From Stigmatella aurantiaca (GTDB taxonomy: Bacteria > Myxococcota > Myxococcia > Myxococcales > Myxococcaceae): 64,000 nucleotides of DNA. The notes below the pieces were generated by a model. That model saw nothing but the letters and a program-made list of their open reading frames with translations, did not search any database and was not told where the DNA came from. Below, one piece after another: positions 26,740 to 35,763 of the stretch. The position numbers and the translations under genes are program-made. Where the stretch lies: positions 248,001-312,000 of the forward strand of contig NZ_FOAP01000003.1 of assembly GCF_900109545.1 (NCBI RefSeq), given 5' to 3'. Within the stretch, counting starts at the first letter, position 1. The number at the start of each line of letters is the position of its first letter.

Positions 26740-27990
26740 ATGCCGGACACGCTCCCTCACGTCTCCTCCGCGCCCCTGGATGTCACCCTGCGCTCCCCCG
26801 CCTCCCGGAACGAAGCGGTGGGGGGAGGGCCCGCGCCGCTGTCCCAATCCCTCTCCACCACCCACCGCGCCACGGTGCTCCCCCGGGTCGAGTGGAAGGG
26901 GGAGCGCCCCCGCATGGTGCCCATCGAGCGCGAGCGCTTCGAGGAGCTGCAGGCGCTGGGGCGGGGCGGCATGGGCGAGGTCGTCCTGCTCCAGGACCAT
27001 GACATCGAGCGGCAAGTGGCCCTCAAGCGCCTGTCGGAGTCCCCCGGCGCCGACCACGTGCTGCGCTTCGTGGAGGAGATCCGCACGGTGGGGCAGCTCG
27101 ACCACCCGAACATCGTGCCCGTGCACGACGTGGGGGTGGATGCCCAGGGCCGGTACTACTTCGTGATGAAGCACCTGCAGGGCGAGACGCTCGAGTCCAT
27201 CATCGCCCGGCTCCGGCAGGGGGACCCCGCCGCGCACGCGCGCTTCCCGGTGCCCGTCCGGGCGCAGATTTTCCTCGGGGTGCTCAACGCCATGGCGTAC
27301 GCGCACCGCAAGGGCTTCATCCACCGGGACCTCAAGCCCGCCAACATCATGGTGGGCGCCTACGGCGAGGTGACGGTGATGGACTGGGGCCTGGCGCGGC
27401 GCGTTCACGGCCAGGACACCGTGGCGCACGTGGCCGAGCCGGAATCCCCCCGGGATGTGCGCAAGTCCTTCTTCATGAAGACGCAGGCGGGCACGCTGGT
27501 GGGCACCCCGCTCTACATGTCCCCCGAGCAGGCCCGGGGCCAGCACGAGTCCGTCGATGCCCGCAGCGACACCTACAGCCTGACGGTGCTCTTCGACGAG
27601 TTCCTCTTCCTGGGCCACTACCTGCAAGGGCGCGAGTCGCTGGCCGAGGTGCTCCAGGGCGTGGAGAGCGTCACCCCGCCCGTGATGCACCTCCGCAGCG
27701 AGCACCAGCGCTCGGTGCCCTCGGAGTACGCATGGTTCCTCCACAAGGGCTTCTCGAAGGACCCTTCGCAGCGCTACGCGTCCGCCAATGAGATGATGGC
27801 CGAGCTCCAGAGCATCATGGACGGCCACATCCAGGTGCGCTGCGAGCGGACGCTGCTCAAGCGCGGCCTCCACGAGACGCTGCGGCGCGTGGACCGCTAC
27901 CCCGGGCGCATCTTCGCCGCGGGCGCCGCGGCCACGGCGCTGGTGGCCGCCTCGCTGGGCCACCTCATGTGGACGCTCCTCGCCGGTTGA
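26740..27990 (+). CDS. Hanks-type serine/threonine protein kinase with C-terminal membrane anchor
   Basis: A 416-residue kinase started at ATG 26740. Residues about 65-350 form the kinase domain: glycine loop LGRGGMGEV, ATP-binding lysine in VALKRL, catalytic loop IHRDLKPAN and Mg-binding DWGLA, in which Trp replaces the Phe of DFG. GTPLYMSPEQ is the activation-segment APE region. A hydrophobic stretch near the end (FAAGAAATALVAASLGHLMW) would anchor the protein with the kinase domain in the cytoplasm. There is no extracellular sensor domain. The N-terminal 60 residues are Pro/Ser-rich. It is the only kinase of this type here and has no adjacent phosphatase. Confidence 0.92.
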   Translation: MPDTLPHVSSAPLDVTLRSPASRNEAVGGGPAPLSQSLSTTHRATVLPRVEWKGERPRMVPIERERFEELQALGRGGMGEVVLLQDHDIERQVALKRLSESPGADHVLRFVEEIRTVGQLDHPNIVPVHDVGVDAQGRYYFVMKHLQGETLESIIARLRQGDPAAHARFPVPVRAQIFLGVLNAMAYAHRKGFIHRDLKPANIMVGAYGEVTVMDWGLARRVHGQDTVAHVAEPESPRDVRKSFFMKTQAGTLVGTPLYMSPEQARGQHESVDARSDTYSLTVLFDEFLFLGHYLQGRESLAEVLQGVESVTPPVMHLRSEHQRSVPSEYAWFLHKGFSKDPSQRYASANEMMAELQSIMDGHIQVRCERTLLKRGLHETLRRVDRYPGRIFAAGAAATALVAASLGHLMWTLLAG

Positions 27991-28067
27991 TCCGGCGGAC
28001 CCCGCGCGCGCTCCCCCCCCCGAGTCAGCGCGCATGCGGGGCCGCGGATCCCCCGGCCCGGAAGCGG

Positions 28068-28325
28068 CTAGAGGCTGCCGATGAGCAGGGTGCCCAGGAG
28101 CCCGCCCAGCAGGTCTCCCAGGCAGTTCTCGCCCGGCTCCGAGCCCGGGGAACGGGGCTCTGACTTGGACACGAGGACAATCTCCTCCACGGGCACGGCC
28201 TGCGTGGAGGCCAGGGCCGAGAGGCCCGGGGTGTTGGCCAGGACCGAGCTGGCCCCCAGCAACGCCAGCACCCCCACCGCCTGCCGCACCCCCGCCCTGC
28301 CCGCCTTCTTCGTGTTCGTCGTCAT
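28068..28325 (-). CDS. Small exported peptide of unknown function
   Basis: An 85-residue product with a clear AGGAGAG ribosome-binding site seven bases before ATG 28325. A basic start (MTTNTKKAGRAG) and hydrophobic segment with VLAN or ALAS cleavage options form a signal peptide. The short mature part ends in the hydrophobic, glycine-rich tail CLGDLLGGLLGTLLIGSL. It contains a single cysteine. A 6-bp hairpin (28350-28355/28365-28370) lies in its leader. No family is recognised. It lies downstream of the mannanase-like gene on the same strand, 124 bp apart. Confidence 0.6.
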   Translation of the reverse strand: MTTNTKKAGRAGVRQAVGVLALLGASSVLANTPGLSALASTQAVPVEEIVLVSKSEPRSPGSEPGENCLGDLLGGLLGTLLIGSL

Positions 28326-28449
28326 GTGCTTCTCTCCTGTCTGCCCTTGAGGCGGTTGCACTATCCGCCTGAGCCCCGGCCGGCGATATGACCCTCCCGT
28401 GTTGGGGGCCTGTCGCCTTTCACTACTTTTGCGGGCTTTACAGGAGTGC

Positions 28450-29823
28450 TCAGTTCGCGGTGAAGGGGGTGTCGTTGCGGTAGTGCAGGGTCTGCGACCA
28501 GTCGGCGGAGTACACCAACGTGTCCACGCGGTAGGCGCCCGCGGGCAGCGAGGTGGGGATGACGAAGGACGTGGTGTAGGCGCGCGTCTGTCCCGCAGTG
28601 AAGGCCTGGGAGGCGTAGACCTTCTCGGTGACCAGCGCGCTCGTCGACGCGGAGCGGATTTCATACTTCACCACCAGCGTGGTGGCCGCGGGGGCCGTCA
28701 CGGAGGAGGCGACCTGGAAGGCCGCGCCGCGCGTCACCGTGGCGGCGCTCACCGTGGCCTTGGCCGCCGTGGGCGCGCCCGTGGAGGGGGGCGGATGGGT
28801 CAGCGCGGCGTGCTGGGTCTTGAAGACCGCGGCGGCGTTGGGGAACTCGGTCTGGAAGGAGTGGCCCCCGTTGTTGTCCACGTTCGAGAGCTGGTGGTGG
28901 CCGTCCCCTGCCTGGTAGTCGAAGTAGGAGTGGTAGCCCACGTTGTTGGCCGGGTCGTAGATGAAGGCCAGCATCTGCTTCACGAAGAAGGTGTTGTCCC
29001 CGCCGCCCGTGGTGCGCGCGTCGTTCACGCCCCACTCGGGCACCGACAGCGGCTTGTTGTGGGCCTGCGCGAAGGTGCGGAACTTGGACAGCGCCGGGGC
29101 GAACTGCACGTTCCAGTTGTTCTGCCAGCGCTCCAGTTGGCATGTGCCCGTGCAGCCGGAGGGCACCGGGTAGCGGCCATTCCAACCCTGGTCGTACAGG
29201 TCGAAGCCGATGTAGTCGACATAGGCATCCCCGGGGTAGGTGGCCGCCAGGTCCGCGGTGGAGATGTCGTAGTTGGGGTTCCAGTCGAACTTGAAGCCCG
29301 CGGAGGGCTGCGCGCCGCGCATGGCCGTCACGATGCGGCGGAAGCAGCCGGCGAAGCTCGCCTGCTTTCCATTGCCGGAGTACCAGGGCATCCAGTTGCC
29401 GCTGAACTCCCAGCCCAGGCGGATGATGCTGTTCTGCAGGCCGTTGGCCACCATGTTGTTGGCGAGCGCCCGGAAGCGGAAGTCATAGATGCCCGCCGCG
29501 CAGTCGGCCAGCGAGCCCTGGCCGGAGGGAAACATGGAGACGGAGTAGTTGAGCCTTCGGCCGGGCTGGGCGCGGACCCAGTTGCCCCAAGACTGGAGCT
29601 GCCAGGTGGGGTTCTCGATGTTGGCCCAGCTGTCCTTGGCCTGGTGGCCCTGGCCCAGGGTGACGTTGTGGCCGAGCCATTCGGAGTAGGCGTTGATGAG
29701 ATTGGGCTGCGAGTAGATCTCGCCCCGGTACACGCCCGTCACCGGCAGCGCCGATGCCGCCAGCGAGGACAGCATCGCCATGCAGGAGACCACGCCTGCC
29801 ACCGCACTTCTGAACCCCATCAT
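28450..29823 (-). CDS. Secreted GH26-like endo-beta-mannanase family glycoside hydrolase
   Basis: A 457-residue protein with a signal peptide (MAMLSSLAASALPV). A TIM-barrel catalytic domain spans about residues 30-340, and a C-terminal Ig/CBM-like beta domain about residues 350-457 begins after a Pro/Ser/Thr linker. The GH26 acid/base glutamate sits in RLGWEFSGNWMPW and the nucleophile glutamate in SVPEWGV. Probably degrades mannan or a related beta-glycan outside the cell. GAGGTAG precedes ATG 29823. Divergent from the MBL hydrolase gene. Specificity within the GH26 clan A barrels is inferred. Confidence 0.85.
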   Translation of the reverse strand: MMGFRSAVAGVVSCMAMLSSLAASALPVTGVYRGEIYSQPNLINAYSEWLGHNVTLGQGHQAKDSWANIENPTWQLQSWGNWVRAQPGRRLNYSVSMFPSGQGSLADCAAGIYDFRFRALANNMVANGLQNSIIRLGWEFSGNWMPWYSGNGKQASFAGCFRRIVTAMRGAQPSAGFKFDWNPNYDISTADLAATYPGDAYVDYIGFDLYDQGWNGRYPVPSGCTGTCQLERWQNNWNVQFAPALSKFRTFAQAHNKPLSVPEWGVNDARTTGGGDNTFFVKQMLAFIYDPANNVGYHSYFDYQAGDGHHQLSNVDNNGGHSFQTEFPNAAAVFKTQHAALTHPPPSTGAPTAAKATVSAATVTRGAAFQVASSVTAPAATTLVVKYEIRSASTSALVTEKVYASQAFTAGQTRAYTTSFVIPTSLPAGAYRVDTLVYSADWSQTLHYRNDTPFTAN

Positions 29824-29983
29824 CTCTACCTCGGGTAAATTGTGTTTTGCCGTTATTGCTGGTCTATCCAACTTACCTCTGGACCGCGAGGATGCGCCAG
29901 TGCTGAAACCCGTGGGCCCTTCGTGCCACTCCGTGAGACCGCCGGGGCTGTGTTTCCGCTCCGTTCCCTGTTGGAGCGACGCC

Positions 29984-30853
29984 ATGAAAACCATCCGCCT
30001 GTTCACGTGTCTCGCGCTCACCGCCTGTGCCAGCTCGCCCCGTGCAGGGCAGACGTCCACCGTCGGCGCGCGGGCGCCTGCCGTGAAGCTCTACGCGCTC
30101 GACTGCGGCCACGTGGAATTCTCCGACGCAGGCTCGCTGGCGGACGATGGCTCGATGAACGGCGTCGCACGCGCGTTCGTCGTTCCGTGCTACCTGGTCC
30201 GCCATCCGAAGGGCGACCTGCTTTGGGATACCGGCGTCCCCGAGAGCATCGCGGACATCCCGGGCGGCCTGCGCCCGAAGGGCTCGCCCTTGCACATCGA
30301 GGTACCGAAGAAGCTCACCGCCCAGCTCGGCGCACTCGGGCTGGCACCGGCCGGCATCAGCTTCCTGTCGGTCTCGCACATGCATTTCGACCACGCGGGC
30401 AACGCCAACCTGTTCGCCGGCGCGACGTGGATCGTGGATGCGGACGAACGCGCCGCGGCGTTCTCGGACGCAGCCCGCGCGCGCGGCGACTTCGCCGCCT
30501 ACAGCGCACTCGAACACGCGAAGACCGTGCTGATCGAGGGCGACGGCACACACGACGTCTTCGGCGACGGCACCGTGACGATCCACCAAGCCCCCGGACA
30601 CTCGCCCGGGCATACCGTGCTGCGGGTGAAGACGGCGAAGGCGGGCGCCGTCCTGCTGACCGGCGACCTGTGGCACCTGCGCGAGTCGCGCGAGCGGCAC
30701 CTGGTACCGTCGTTCAATACCAGCCGCGAACAGACGCTCGAGTCGATGCGCCGCGTGGAAGCGCTGGCGAAGGCATCCGGCGCCCGAGTGATCCGCCAGC
30801 ACGTGCCCGAGGATTTCGCCGCGTTGCCAGCGTTTCCAGCGCCGCTGGAGTAG
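29984..30853 (+). CDS. Metallo-beta-lactamase-fold hydrolase lipoprotein, AHL-lactonase-like
   Basis: A 289-residue protein with a lipoprotein signal ending in LTAC. The MBL core has SHMHFDHAGN (HxHxDH zinc motif), APGHSPGHTVL and a downstream Asp in LLTGDLWHL. The overall layout (NGVARAFVVPCYLVRHPKGD before the motif) matches the N-acyl-homoserine-lactonase/quorum-quenching subgroup. If so it would hydrolyse lactone rings at the cell surface, which fits a predator that meets Gram-negative prey. Activity on other esters is equally possible. Confidence 0.86.
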   Translation: MKTIRLFTCLALTACASSPRAGQTSTVGARAPAVKLYALDCGHVEFSDAGSLADDGSMNGVARAFVVPCYLVRHPKGDLLWDTGVPESIADIPGGLRPKGSPLHIEVPKKLTAQLGALGLAPAGISFLSVSHMHFDHAGNANLFAGATWIVDADERAAAFSDAARARGDFAAYSALEHAKTVLIEGDGTHDVFGDGTVTIHQAPGHSPGHTVLRVKTAKAGAVLLTGDLWHLRESRERHLVPSFNTSREQTLESMRRVEALAKASGARVIRQHVPEDFAALPAFPAPLE

Positions 30854-30946
30854 GGGCGGGTTGAGCGCGCTGGGCAAAAAACCTGGAATCCCAGTGGCCC
30901 GGCGCGCAGGGGAGGTGTTAGGTCCGTTCATCTCCAAGGAGCGACG

Positions 30947-31780
30947 ATGACGAGCCCGAGACCCCCGATGACTCCCGCCGATGTGGGCCGCTTCTACGAT
31001 CAGATGGGGCCGTTTCTCGCGGCCCTGCTGGGAGACAGCATCCACGTGGGCTACTGGTCCAGCCCCGAGGATCCGAGCTCCGGCACCGAAGCCCAGGAGC
31101 GGCTCACGGAGATGATGATCCAGCGGGCGCGGGTGGGCCCGGGGCAGCGGTTGCTCGACATTGGGTGCGGTACCGGGTGGCCGGCCATCCGGCTGGCGCA
31201 GGCCACGGGCTGCTCGGTCACGGGGATCAGCGTCAGCGCCCAGCAGGTCGAGCAAGCGAACGCGCGGGCGCACAAGCACGGCGTCTCCGGCCAGGTGCAT
31301 TTCCAGTGCGCCGACGCGATGGAGCTTCCCTTCGCGGATGCTTCCTTCGATGCCGTGTGGGCGTTCGAGTCGTTGCTCCACATGCCGGATCGAGCGCAGG
31401 TGCTCCGCCATGCCTTCCGGGTGCTGCGGCCCGGTGGCGCCCTGGCGCTGACCGATGTGACCGAGCCGCACCCCTTGGCCGACGATGAGCGGATGCTGGC
31501 GTACAGCGGGCTGATGATCGCCTCGCTGCTGCGGTTCCAGGACTACGCGCCGCTGGTTGAGTCCGTGGGGTTCACCGTCCAGGAGTCGCTCGACATCACC
31601 CCCAACACCCGCAAGTCGATGGTGGGAACCGACACGCTCATCGTCCAGCAGCAGGATCAGATCGGCGGGGCCTACGGGGCGCAGTTCCACGCGATGACGC
31701 TGGATCTCTGGCCGAAGATCGCCGCCATCTTCACGGACAAGCTGGGCTACCTGCTGCTCGCGGCCACCAAACCGGCGTAA
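30947..31780 (+). CDS. SAM-dependent methyltransferase (class I)
   Basis: A 277-residue class I methyltransferase: motif I LLDIGCGTGWPAIRLA, acidic loop QCADAMELPFADASFDAVWA and post-motif region VLRPGGALALTDV. The N-terminal VGRFYDQMGPFLAALLGDSIHVGYW and the overall shape resemble UbiE/sterol or polyketide O/C-methyltransferases acting on small lipophilic acceptors. AAGGAG lies seven bases before ATG 30947. It stands alone on the plus strand between the MBL gene and a convergent HD-domain gene; the acceptor is unknown. Confidence 0.88.
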   Translation: MTSPRPPMTPADVGRFYDQMGPFLAALLGDSIHVGYWSSPEDPSSGTEAQERLTEMMIQRARVGPGQRLLDIGCGTGWPAIRLAQATGCSVTGISVSAQQVEQANARAHKHGVSGQVHFQCADAMELPFADASFDAVWAFESLLHMPDRAQVLRHAFRVLRPGGALALTDVTEPHPLADDERMLAYSGLMIASLLRFQDYAPLVESVGFTVQESLDITPNTRKSMVGTDTLIVQQQDQIGGAYGAQFHAMTLDLWPKIAAIFTDKLGYLLLAATKPA

Positions 31781-31864
31781 CGGGGGCAGCCCGCGCAGAC
31801 GAAGAAGGGAAGCGATGTTCGCTTGGGTTCCGCCGTCAGCCTTGTGATGCGCGGATCCTGCCAC

Positions 31865-32488
31865 CTACTCCGTGAACGGCGCACTGTTCAGCATTGTTCG
31901 AGCATCCGGTATCGAGATCGGCGCCCGGTTCTGCTCGATGTGGGTGCAGATGTGGAAGAAGTGGGGGTACGGCTGCTTGCTGTCGAGCTCCTGCGTCAGC
32001 ACGTCATTGAAGGCGCGCTTGAAGTTCAACCTCGGATAGCGCCGGACGACCTCGGCAACGTCGGCCGGATCCAGCTTCGCATCCTGCAGACCCACCACAT
32101 CGTAAACCACGCCGAGCTCCATCAAGCGGCTGCAGTCGTCGCGATAGAGATTGATGTCCCACGTGTGCAGCGCGATGTTATCCCAGACGCTTTGTGCCCG
32201 CTCGCGTGATACTCCCTTTTGGACCAGGAATGTCCGCGCCGCGCCTGCTCCCTCGATCTCGAAACGATGGGGTCCCTTCGCGTGCCCGGTGAGGCCAAGG
32301 TCGTGCAGCACGGAGGAGAGAAACATGAGCTCGCTGTCGACCTTGACGCCTTCCAATTGCGCGAAAAGCTCACTGAACCAATAGCAGCGCATGACGTGGT
32401 TGAAGAGGACGTCACTGGAGACCGAGCGCGCCAGCTCTTCGGCCTGACGGACGATGCTGCTATTGGGCATTTTGATGTCTGCAATCAT
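31865..32488 (-). CDS. HD-domain phosphohydrolase-like protein
   Basis: A 207-residue helical protein with the HD-superfamily pattern: H31 in LFNHVMRCYWFSE, the metal-binding HD in SSVLHDLGLTGHAKGPHRFE and a further His in NIALHTWDIN. The layout resembles cyanamide-hydratase-like HD proteins. AGGAG lies six bases before ATG 32488. The 207-bp stretch upstream (32489-32695) shows no complete gene; one minus-strand frame there resembles the end of an AraC-type HTH, too weak to annotate. Substrate unknown. Confidence 0.8.
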   Translation of the reverse strand: MIADIKMPNSSIVRQAEELARSVSSDVLFNHVMRCYWFSELFAQLEGVKVDSELMFLSSVLHDLGLTGHAKGPHRFEIEGAGAARTFLVQKGVSRERAQSVWDNIALHTWDINLYRDDCSRLMELGVVYDVVGLQDAKLDPADVAEVVRRYPRLNFKRAFNDVLTQELDSKQPYPHFFHICTHIEQNRAPISIPDARTMLNSAPFTE

Positions 32489-32695
32489 GGGAAGCTCCTG
32501 AGCGCCGGTTCCCGGGGCGGGAAGGCGCTCGCCTGCGGTGCATGATCGGACTCTCCCAGACTGGGAACTTGTCCGAAACGACGTAAATCCCTCGATTTCC
32601 GTCATGGGCCCAACGGCCGGCACGGGGGCCGTCAGGCCAGCTCTGCCGAAGCCGGTCTCCCGGGCGATGCGCTCCAGGTGTTCCGCCTTTTGGGT

Positions 32696-34345
32696 TTAGG
32701 CGGCGGTGTCGCCGAACTTGCCGACTTTCTCTTCCACGGCCGCGCGCACCGCGCCGCTGGCCACACACTCGTGCGCGGCGGCGATGTCGTTGTGGTACCA
32801 GCGGTCGCCGTCCAGGCTGGCCGGGATGCGGCGGCGGATCTCGTCATACGCCGCCTGCGTGCCTGCGCCCAGCGTCAAGCCCGGCAGCAGGTGCTCGGTC
32901 ATCGTCAGCGCCTGCGCCGCCAGCAGCATTTCGACGCCGACGATATAGCGGGTGTTGGCGACCACGGTGGCGGCCTTGCGTGCGCACCAGGTCGAATTGG
33001 AGATGTGATCCTCGCTGTTGCCCTTGGCCGGAATGCTGTCGACGCTGGCCGGCATGCACAGCGTGCGGTTCTCCATGACCAGCGCGCTCATTGAGGAGCT
33101 GACCACCGTATAGCCGGTGTTCACCCCGGCGATCCCGGTCATCAGGTTGCGCGGCAGGCCCCACGACAGCGTGGGATCGATCAGCCGCGCCTGGCGGCGC
33201 TCGCAGATCGAGCCGAGGTCGGCCACCGCGATCGCCAGCAAGTCCATCGCCTGCGCGAGGTACTGGCCATGGAAATTGCCACCCGAGATGATCTCGAAGC
33301 CGCCGCCGTCCTTGCCGAAAATGAGCGGGTTGTCGGTGGCCGAATTGATCTCGGTGTGCAGGATGCCGTCGATGTAGTCGAGCGCGTCGAACACCGGGCC
33401 GTAGACCTGCGGCGCGCAGCGCAGCGAGTAGACGTCCTGGATGCGCGGCGTGTACTCGATGCCGGTGCTGCGCAGCTCGCCGGGAAACGGGACGGCGCGC
33501 GCGGCGTGCGTGGCGCGGGTGGAACCTGCCATCAGCTTGCGCACGATGGCGGCGGTCTTGAGCTGGCCCTTGTGCGGACGCGCCTTGTGGATGCGCTCAT
33601 CGAACGCCAGCATCTCGGCGCGCATCGCCTCCAGCGTCAGGCCCAGCGAGATGCAGGAGTCGAGCAGCAGCTTGCGTGCGTCATCGGCCGCCAGCAAGGC
33701 GACCGCCAGCGAGACCGTGCAGCCGTTGATCAGGGCCGAGCCGTCCTTGGCCTTCAGCTCGAATTGCACCGGACCGATGCCCGCCTGCCGGATCGCCTCC
33801 GGCGCGGACATGCGCCGGCCCTTGTACATGACCTCGGCCTCCTCGAAGCCGGCGAGCGCGCCGGAGAGATAGGCCAGCGGCGCCAGGTCGCCCGAGGCGC
33901 CCACGGAGCCTTTCTGCGGCATGAGCGGATGGATGCCGGCGTTGATGAAGGCAAGCAGTCGTTCGAGCACTTCCACGCGCGGCGCGGAGTAACTGCTGGC
34001 GAACGCATTGGCGCGCAGCAGCATGGTGGCACGCGAGACTTCTTCCGAAAACGGCTCGCCCATGCCGGCGGCATGGGCCCGGATCAGCTGCGCCTGGAAC
34101 AGCTCGATGTGCGCCACTTTGACGCGCGTGTCCTTCAGCAGGCCGACGCCGGTGTTGAAGCTGTACATCATCGGCGCGCCGTCGTGCATCCAGGTCGACT
34201 CGATGTAGTCGCGGCTTTCCTTGAGCGCGTCGCGCGAGGACGGGGCCAGGCCGACCTGGATGGCGCAATCGCGGTCACGCGCGCAGGCCAGCACCTGTCC
34301 GGCCGTCAGGTTGAAGCCGTCGATGATGAGCGTCTGCTGGGTCAT
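32696..34345 (-). CDS. Aromatic amino acid ammonia-lyase (HAL/PAL/TAL family, MIO enzyme)
   Basis: A 549-residue enzyme with the autocatalytic MIO tripeptide A150-S151-G152 in GSVGASGDLAPLAYL. It also has the catalytic Tyr61 in MMYSFNTGVGLL and the active-site segments NGCTVSLAV, DNPLIF, NFHGQ and NSTWCARK. It removes ammonia from histidine or an aromatic amino acid without a redox cofactor. The loop around Tyr61 (SFNTGVGLL rather than YGVNTGFG) departs from classic HutH, and no hutU, hutI or hutG is adjacent. A specialised lyase or aminomutase-like role is therefore possible, and I withhold a symbol. Confidence 0.88.
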   Translation of the reverse strand: MTQQTLIIDGFNLTAGQVLACARDRDCAIQVGLAPSSRDALKESRDYIESTWMHDGAPMMYSFNTGVGLLKDTRVKVAHIELFQAQLIRAHAAGMGEPFSEEVSRATMLLRANAFASSYSAPRVEVLERLLAFINAGIHPLMPQKGSVGASGDLAPLAYLSGALAGFEEAEVMYKGRRMSAPEAIRQAGIGPVQFELKAKDGSALINGCTVSLAVALLAADDARKLLLDSCISLGLTLEAMRAEMLAFDERIHKARPHKGQLKTAAIVRKLMAGSTRATHAARAVPFPGELRSTGIEYTPRIQDVYSLRCAPQVYGPVFDALDYIDGILHTEINSATDNPLIFGKDGGGFEIISGGNFHGQYLAQAMDLLAIAVADLGSICERRQARLIDPTLSWGLPRNLMTGIAGVNTGYTVVSSSMSALVMENRTLCMPASVDSIPAKGNSEDHISNSTWCARKAATVVANTRYIVGVEMLLAAQALTMTEHLLPGLTLGAGTQAAYDEIRRRIPASLDGDRWYHNDIAAAHECVASGAVRAAVEEKVGKFGDTAA

Positions 34346-34385
34346 GATGGGGTCCCGTGACTTGGCGCCGGTGGCGAATCAGGCG

Positions 34386-34874
34386 TCACGGGACTACGCC
34401 CGGGAGCGCGGCGGCCTGACGGATCCACAAGGCGAATTGCACCTCGTCGAATTTCCCCTCGTAGATGTCGTAGTAGCGGACGTCCTTCACCTTGGACGCG
34501 CCGGGGGGAAGCGGCTTCAGCGACGTGCCCCGGAAGAAGGTCACCTTGACGTACTTGTCGAAGCAGTGAAACGAGGTGAAGTAGCCCACCTCGCCGGCGC
34601 CAAAGAGCGGCGTGTTCCACTTCACCGCCTTCCGCACGCCCGGGACGGTGCGGACGATGATCTCGTCGATCCGGCGGCCAATGTCGCGCTTCCACCCGGG
34701 CATCGCTTCGATGAAGGCCTGCACCGGCGCGTCGCCCTCGCCCTTCGGAATCTGAGGGTTGCCGCCTGACAGGAGCTTCGGCTTCGCGGCGCGCGGAGCG
34801 CCGCCGCGGGCGGTTTGAGACCGTCCCGGCTTCATCGCGGTCTTCCGTGGCTTCGAGGGCGGCTTCGCAGGCAT
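34386..34874 (-). CDS. DUF1801-domain protein
   Basis: A 162-residue protein: a basic, Pro/Lys-rich tail of about 45 residues, then a DUF1801 domain (VQAFIEAMPGWKRDIGRRID, VRKAVKWNTPLFG, YFTSFHCFDKYVKVTFFRG). The fold is that of small YdhG/Yobd-like proteins sometimes fused to SRPBCC or ArsR partners, as here in operon form. It is last in the ArsR-SRPBCC-DoxX-DUF1801 unit, 14 bp after DoxX. The biochemical role is unknown. Confidence 0.85.
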   Translation of the reverse strand: MPAKPPSKPRKTAMKPGRSQTARGGAPRAAKPKLLSGGNPQIPKGEGDAPVQAFIEAMPGWKRDIGRRIDEIIVRTVPGVRKAVKWNTPLFGAGEVGYFTSFHCFDKYVKVTFFRGTSLKPLPPGASKVKDVRYYDIYEGKFDEVQFALWIRQAAALPGVVP

Positions 34875-34888
34875 CGTCCTTCACTCCT

Positions 34889-35275
34889 TCACGCGGTGGC
34901 TGACACCAGCGGCTTGAGTACGTAGCGGCCGTACGCCACGAAGGCGGCCAGAACCCCCATCACGAGCGCCCAGATCATCGGGTTCTCGGGCGTCATCTTC
35001 GTCGAATGACGCGCGTACAGCGCAGCGAGCGCAAACGTCTCGATCGTGAGCACTGCGGCCGCATGCGCGGTGAGGCTGGGCATCCACTTCAACGCCGCCG
35101 GAACGATCAGCAGCACGCCACCGGCCATCTCGAGGACGCCGAGCGCCCGCCATCCCCCGTGGGGGAGCTCGCTGAACTGGCTCGCGAGCTGCTGAAACGA
35201 GAACGCCTTGTATGAGCCGCCCGCGAGAAACAGCAGCGCGAGGACGGCCTGAAGACCCCAGAAGACGATGTTCAT
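34889..35275 (-). CDS. DoxX-family membrane protein
   Basis: A 128-residue protein with four hydrophobic helices (MNIVFWGLQAVLALLFLAGG onward) and the DoxX pattern GGWRALGVLEMAGGVLLI. DoxX-like proteins are small inner-membrane proteins linked to redox or quinone processes. ATG 35275 lies 17 bp after the SRPBCC stop, within the operon led by the ArsR regulator. Confidence 0.87.
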   Translation of the reverse strand: MNIVFWGLQAVLALLFLAGGSYKAFSFQQLASQFSELPHGGWRALGVLEMAGGVLLIVPAALKWMPSLTAHAAAVLTIETFALAALYARHSTKMTPENPMIWALVMGVLAAFVAYGRYVLKPLVSATA

Positions 35276-35292
35276 AGGTGGTGGCTCGGTGA

Positions 35293-35763
35293 TTAGGCCT
35301 TGAGGGCCGGGTTGTCGCTGACGGGAGGAGGCAGCTCGGCGCCGCCCGGCGCCTTCTTGAGCGTCTTGTCGAGCTTTCCGTGCATCATCTTCCAGCCGTA
35401 CTCGGCGCCGTGGAACGCCTGGTCCTCCTTGAAGCCGGTGTGCGCGAAGAGCACGCGCGTCCCATCGCCATCGGCCTCGAGGCGGTAGGTGACGCGCGTA
35501 TCCAGCCAGCCCTCGCCAACGACCCACGTGAACTCGAGCTCGGACGGAGGAACGCACCGGAGCACCTCGCAGTGCACGACGAGTCCGTCGAACTGGGCCC
35601 GAGGGTCCGGAGGCACGCGGAACGTGAAGCGATGCCCGACGCGCGGCTCGAAGTCGTTCGGGTACATCCAGTCGGCGAGCGCCTCGCGGGTCGCGAGCGC
35701 GCGCCATACAACGGCGGGCGGTTGGGTGAACTTCAGCTCCCGTCGAATCGTCTTCGTTGTCAT
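35293..35763 (-). CDS. SRPBCC (AHSA1-type) domain protein
   Basis: A 156-residue START/AHSA1-like protein: REL-KFTQPPAVVWRALATREALADWM at the N-terminus, VLRCVPPSELEFTWVV in the middle strands, and a C-terminal helix (HGAEYGWKMMHGKLDKTLKK). Such domains bind hydrophobic ligands and are very often paired with an ArsR regulator, as here. ATG 35763 overlaps the ArsR stop (ATGA). Confidence 0.9.
   Translation of the reverse strand: MTTKTIRRELKFTQPPAVVWRALATREALADWMYPNDFEPRVGHRFTFRVPPDPRAQFDGLVVHCEVLRCVPPSELEFTWVVGEGWLDTRVTYRLEADGDGTRVLFAHTGFKEDQAFHGAEYGWKMMHGKLDKTLKKAPGGAELPPPVSDNPALKA

Noticed and set aside
28350-28370. Hairpin AGGCGG/CCGCCT before the small exported peptide as a terminator
   Set aside because: The stem is only six pairs and lacks a U-run; noted as a leader hairpin only.
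32489-32695. Minus-strand frame resembling the end of an AraC-type HTH
   Set aside because: Only a few residues (HLERIARETGFG) fit, with no recognisable domain around them; too weak to call a pseudogene.
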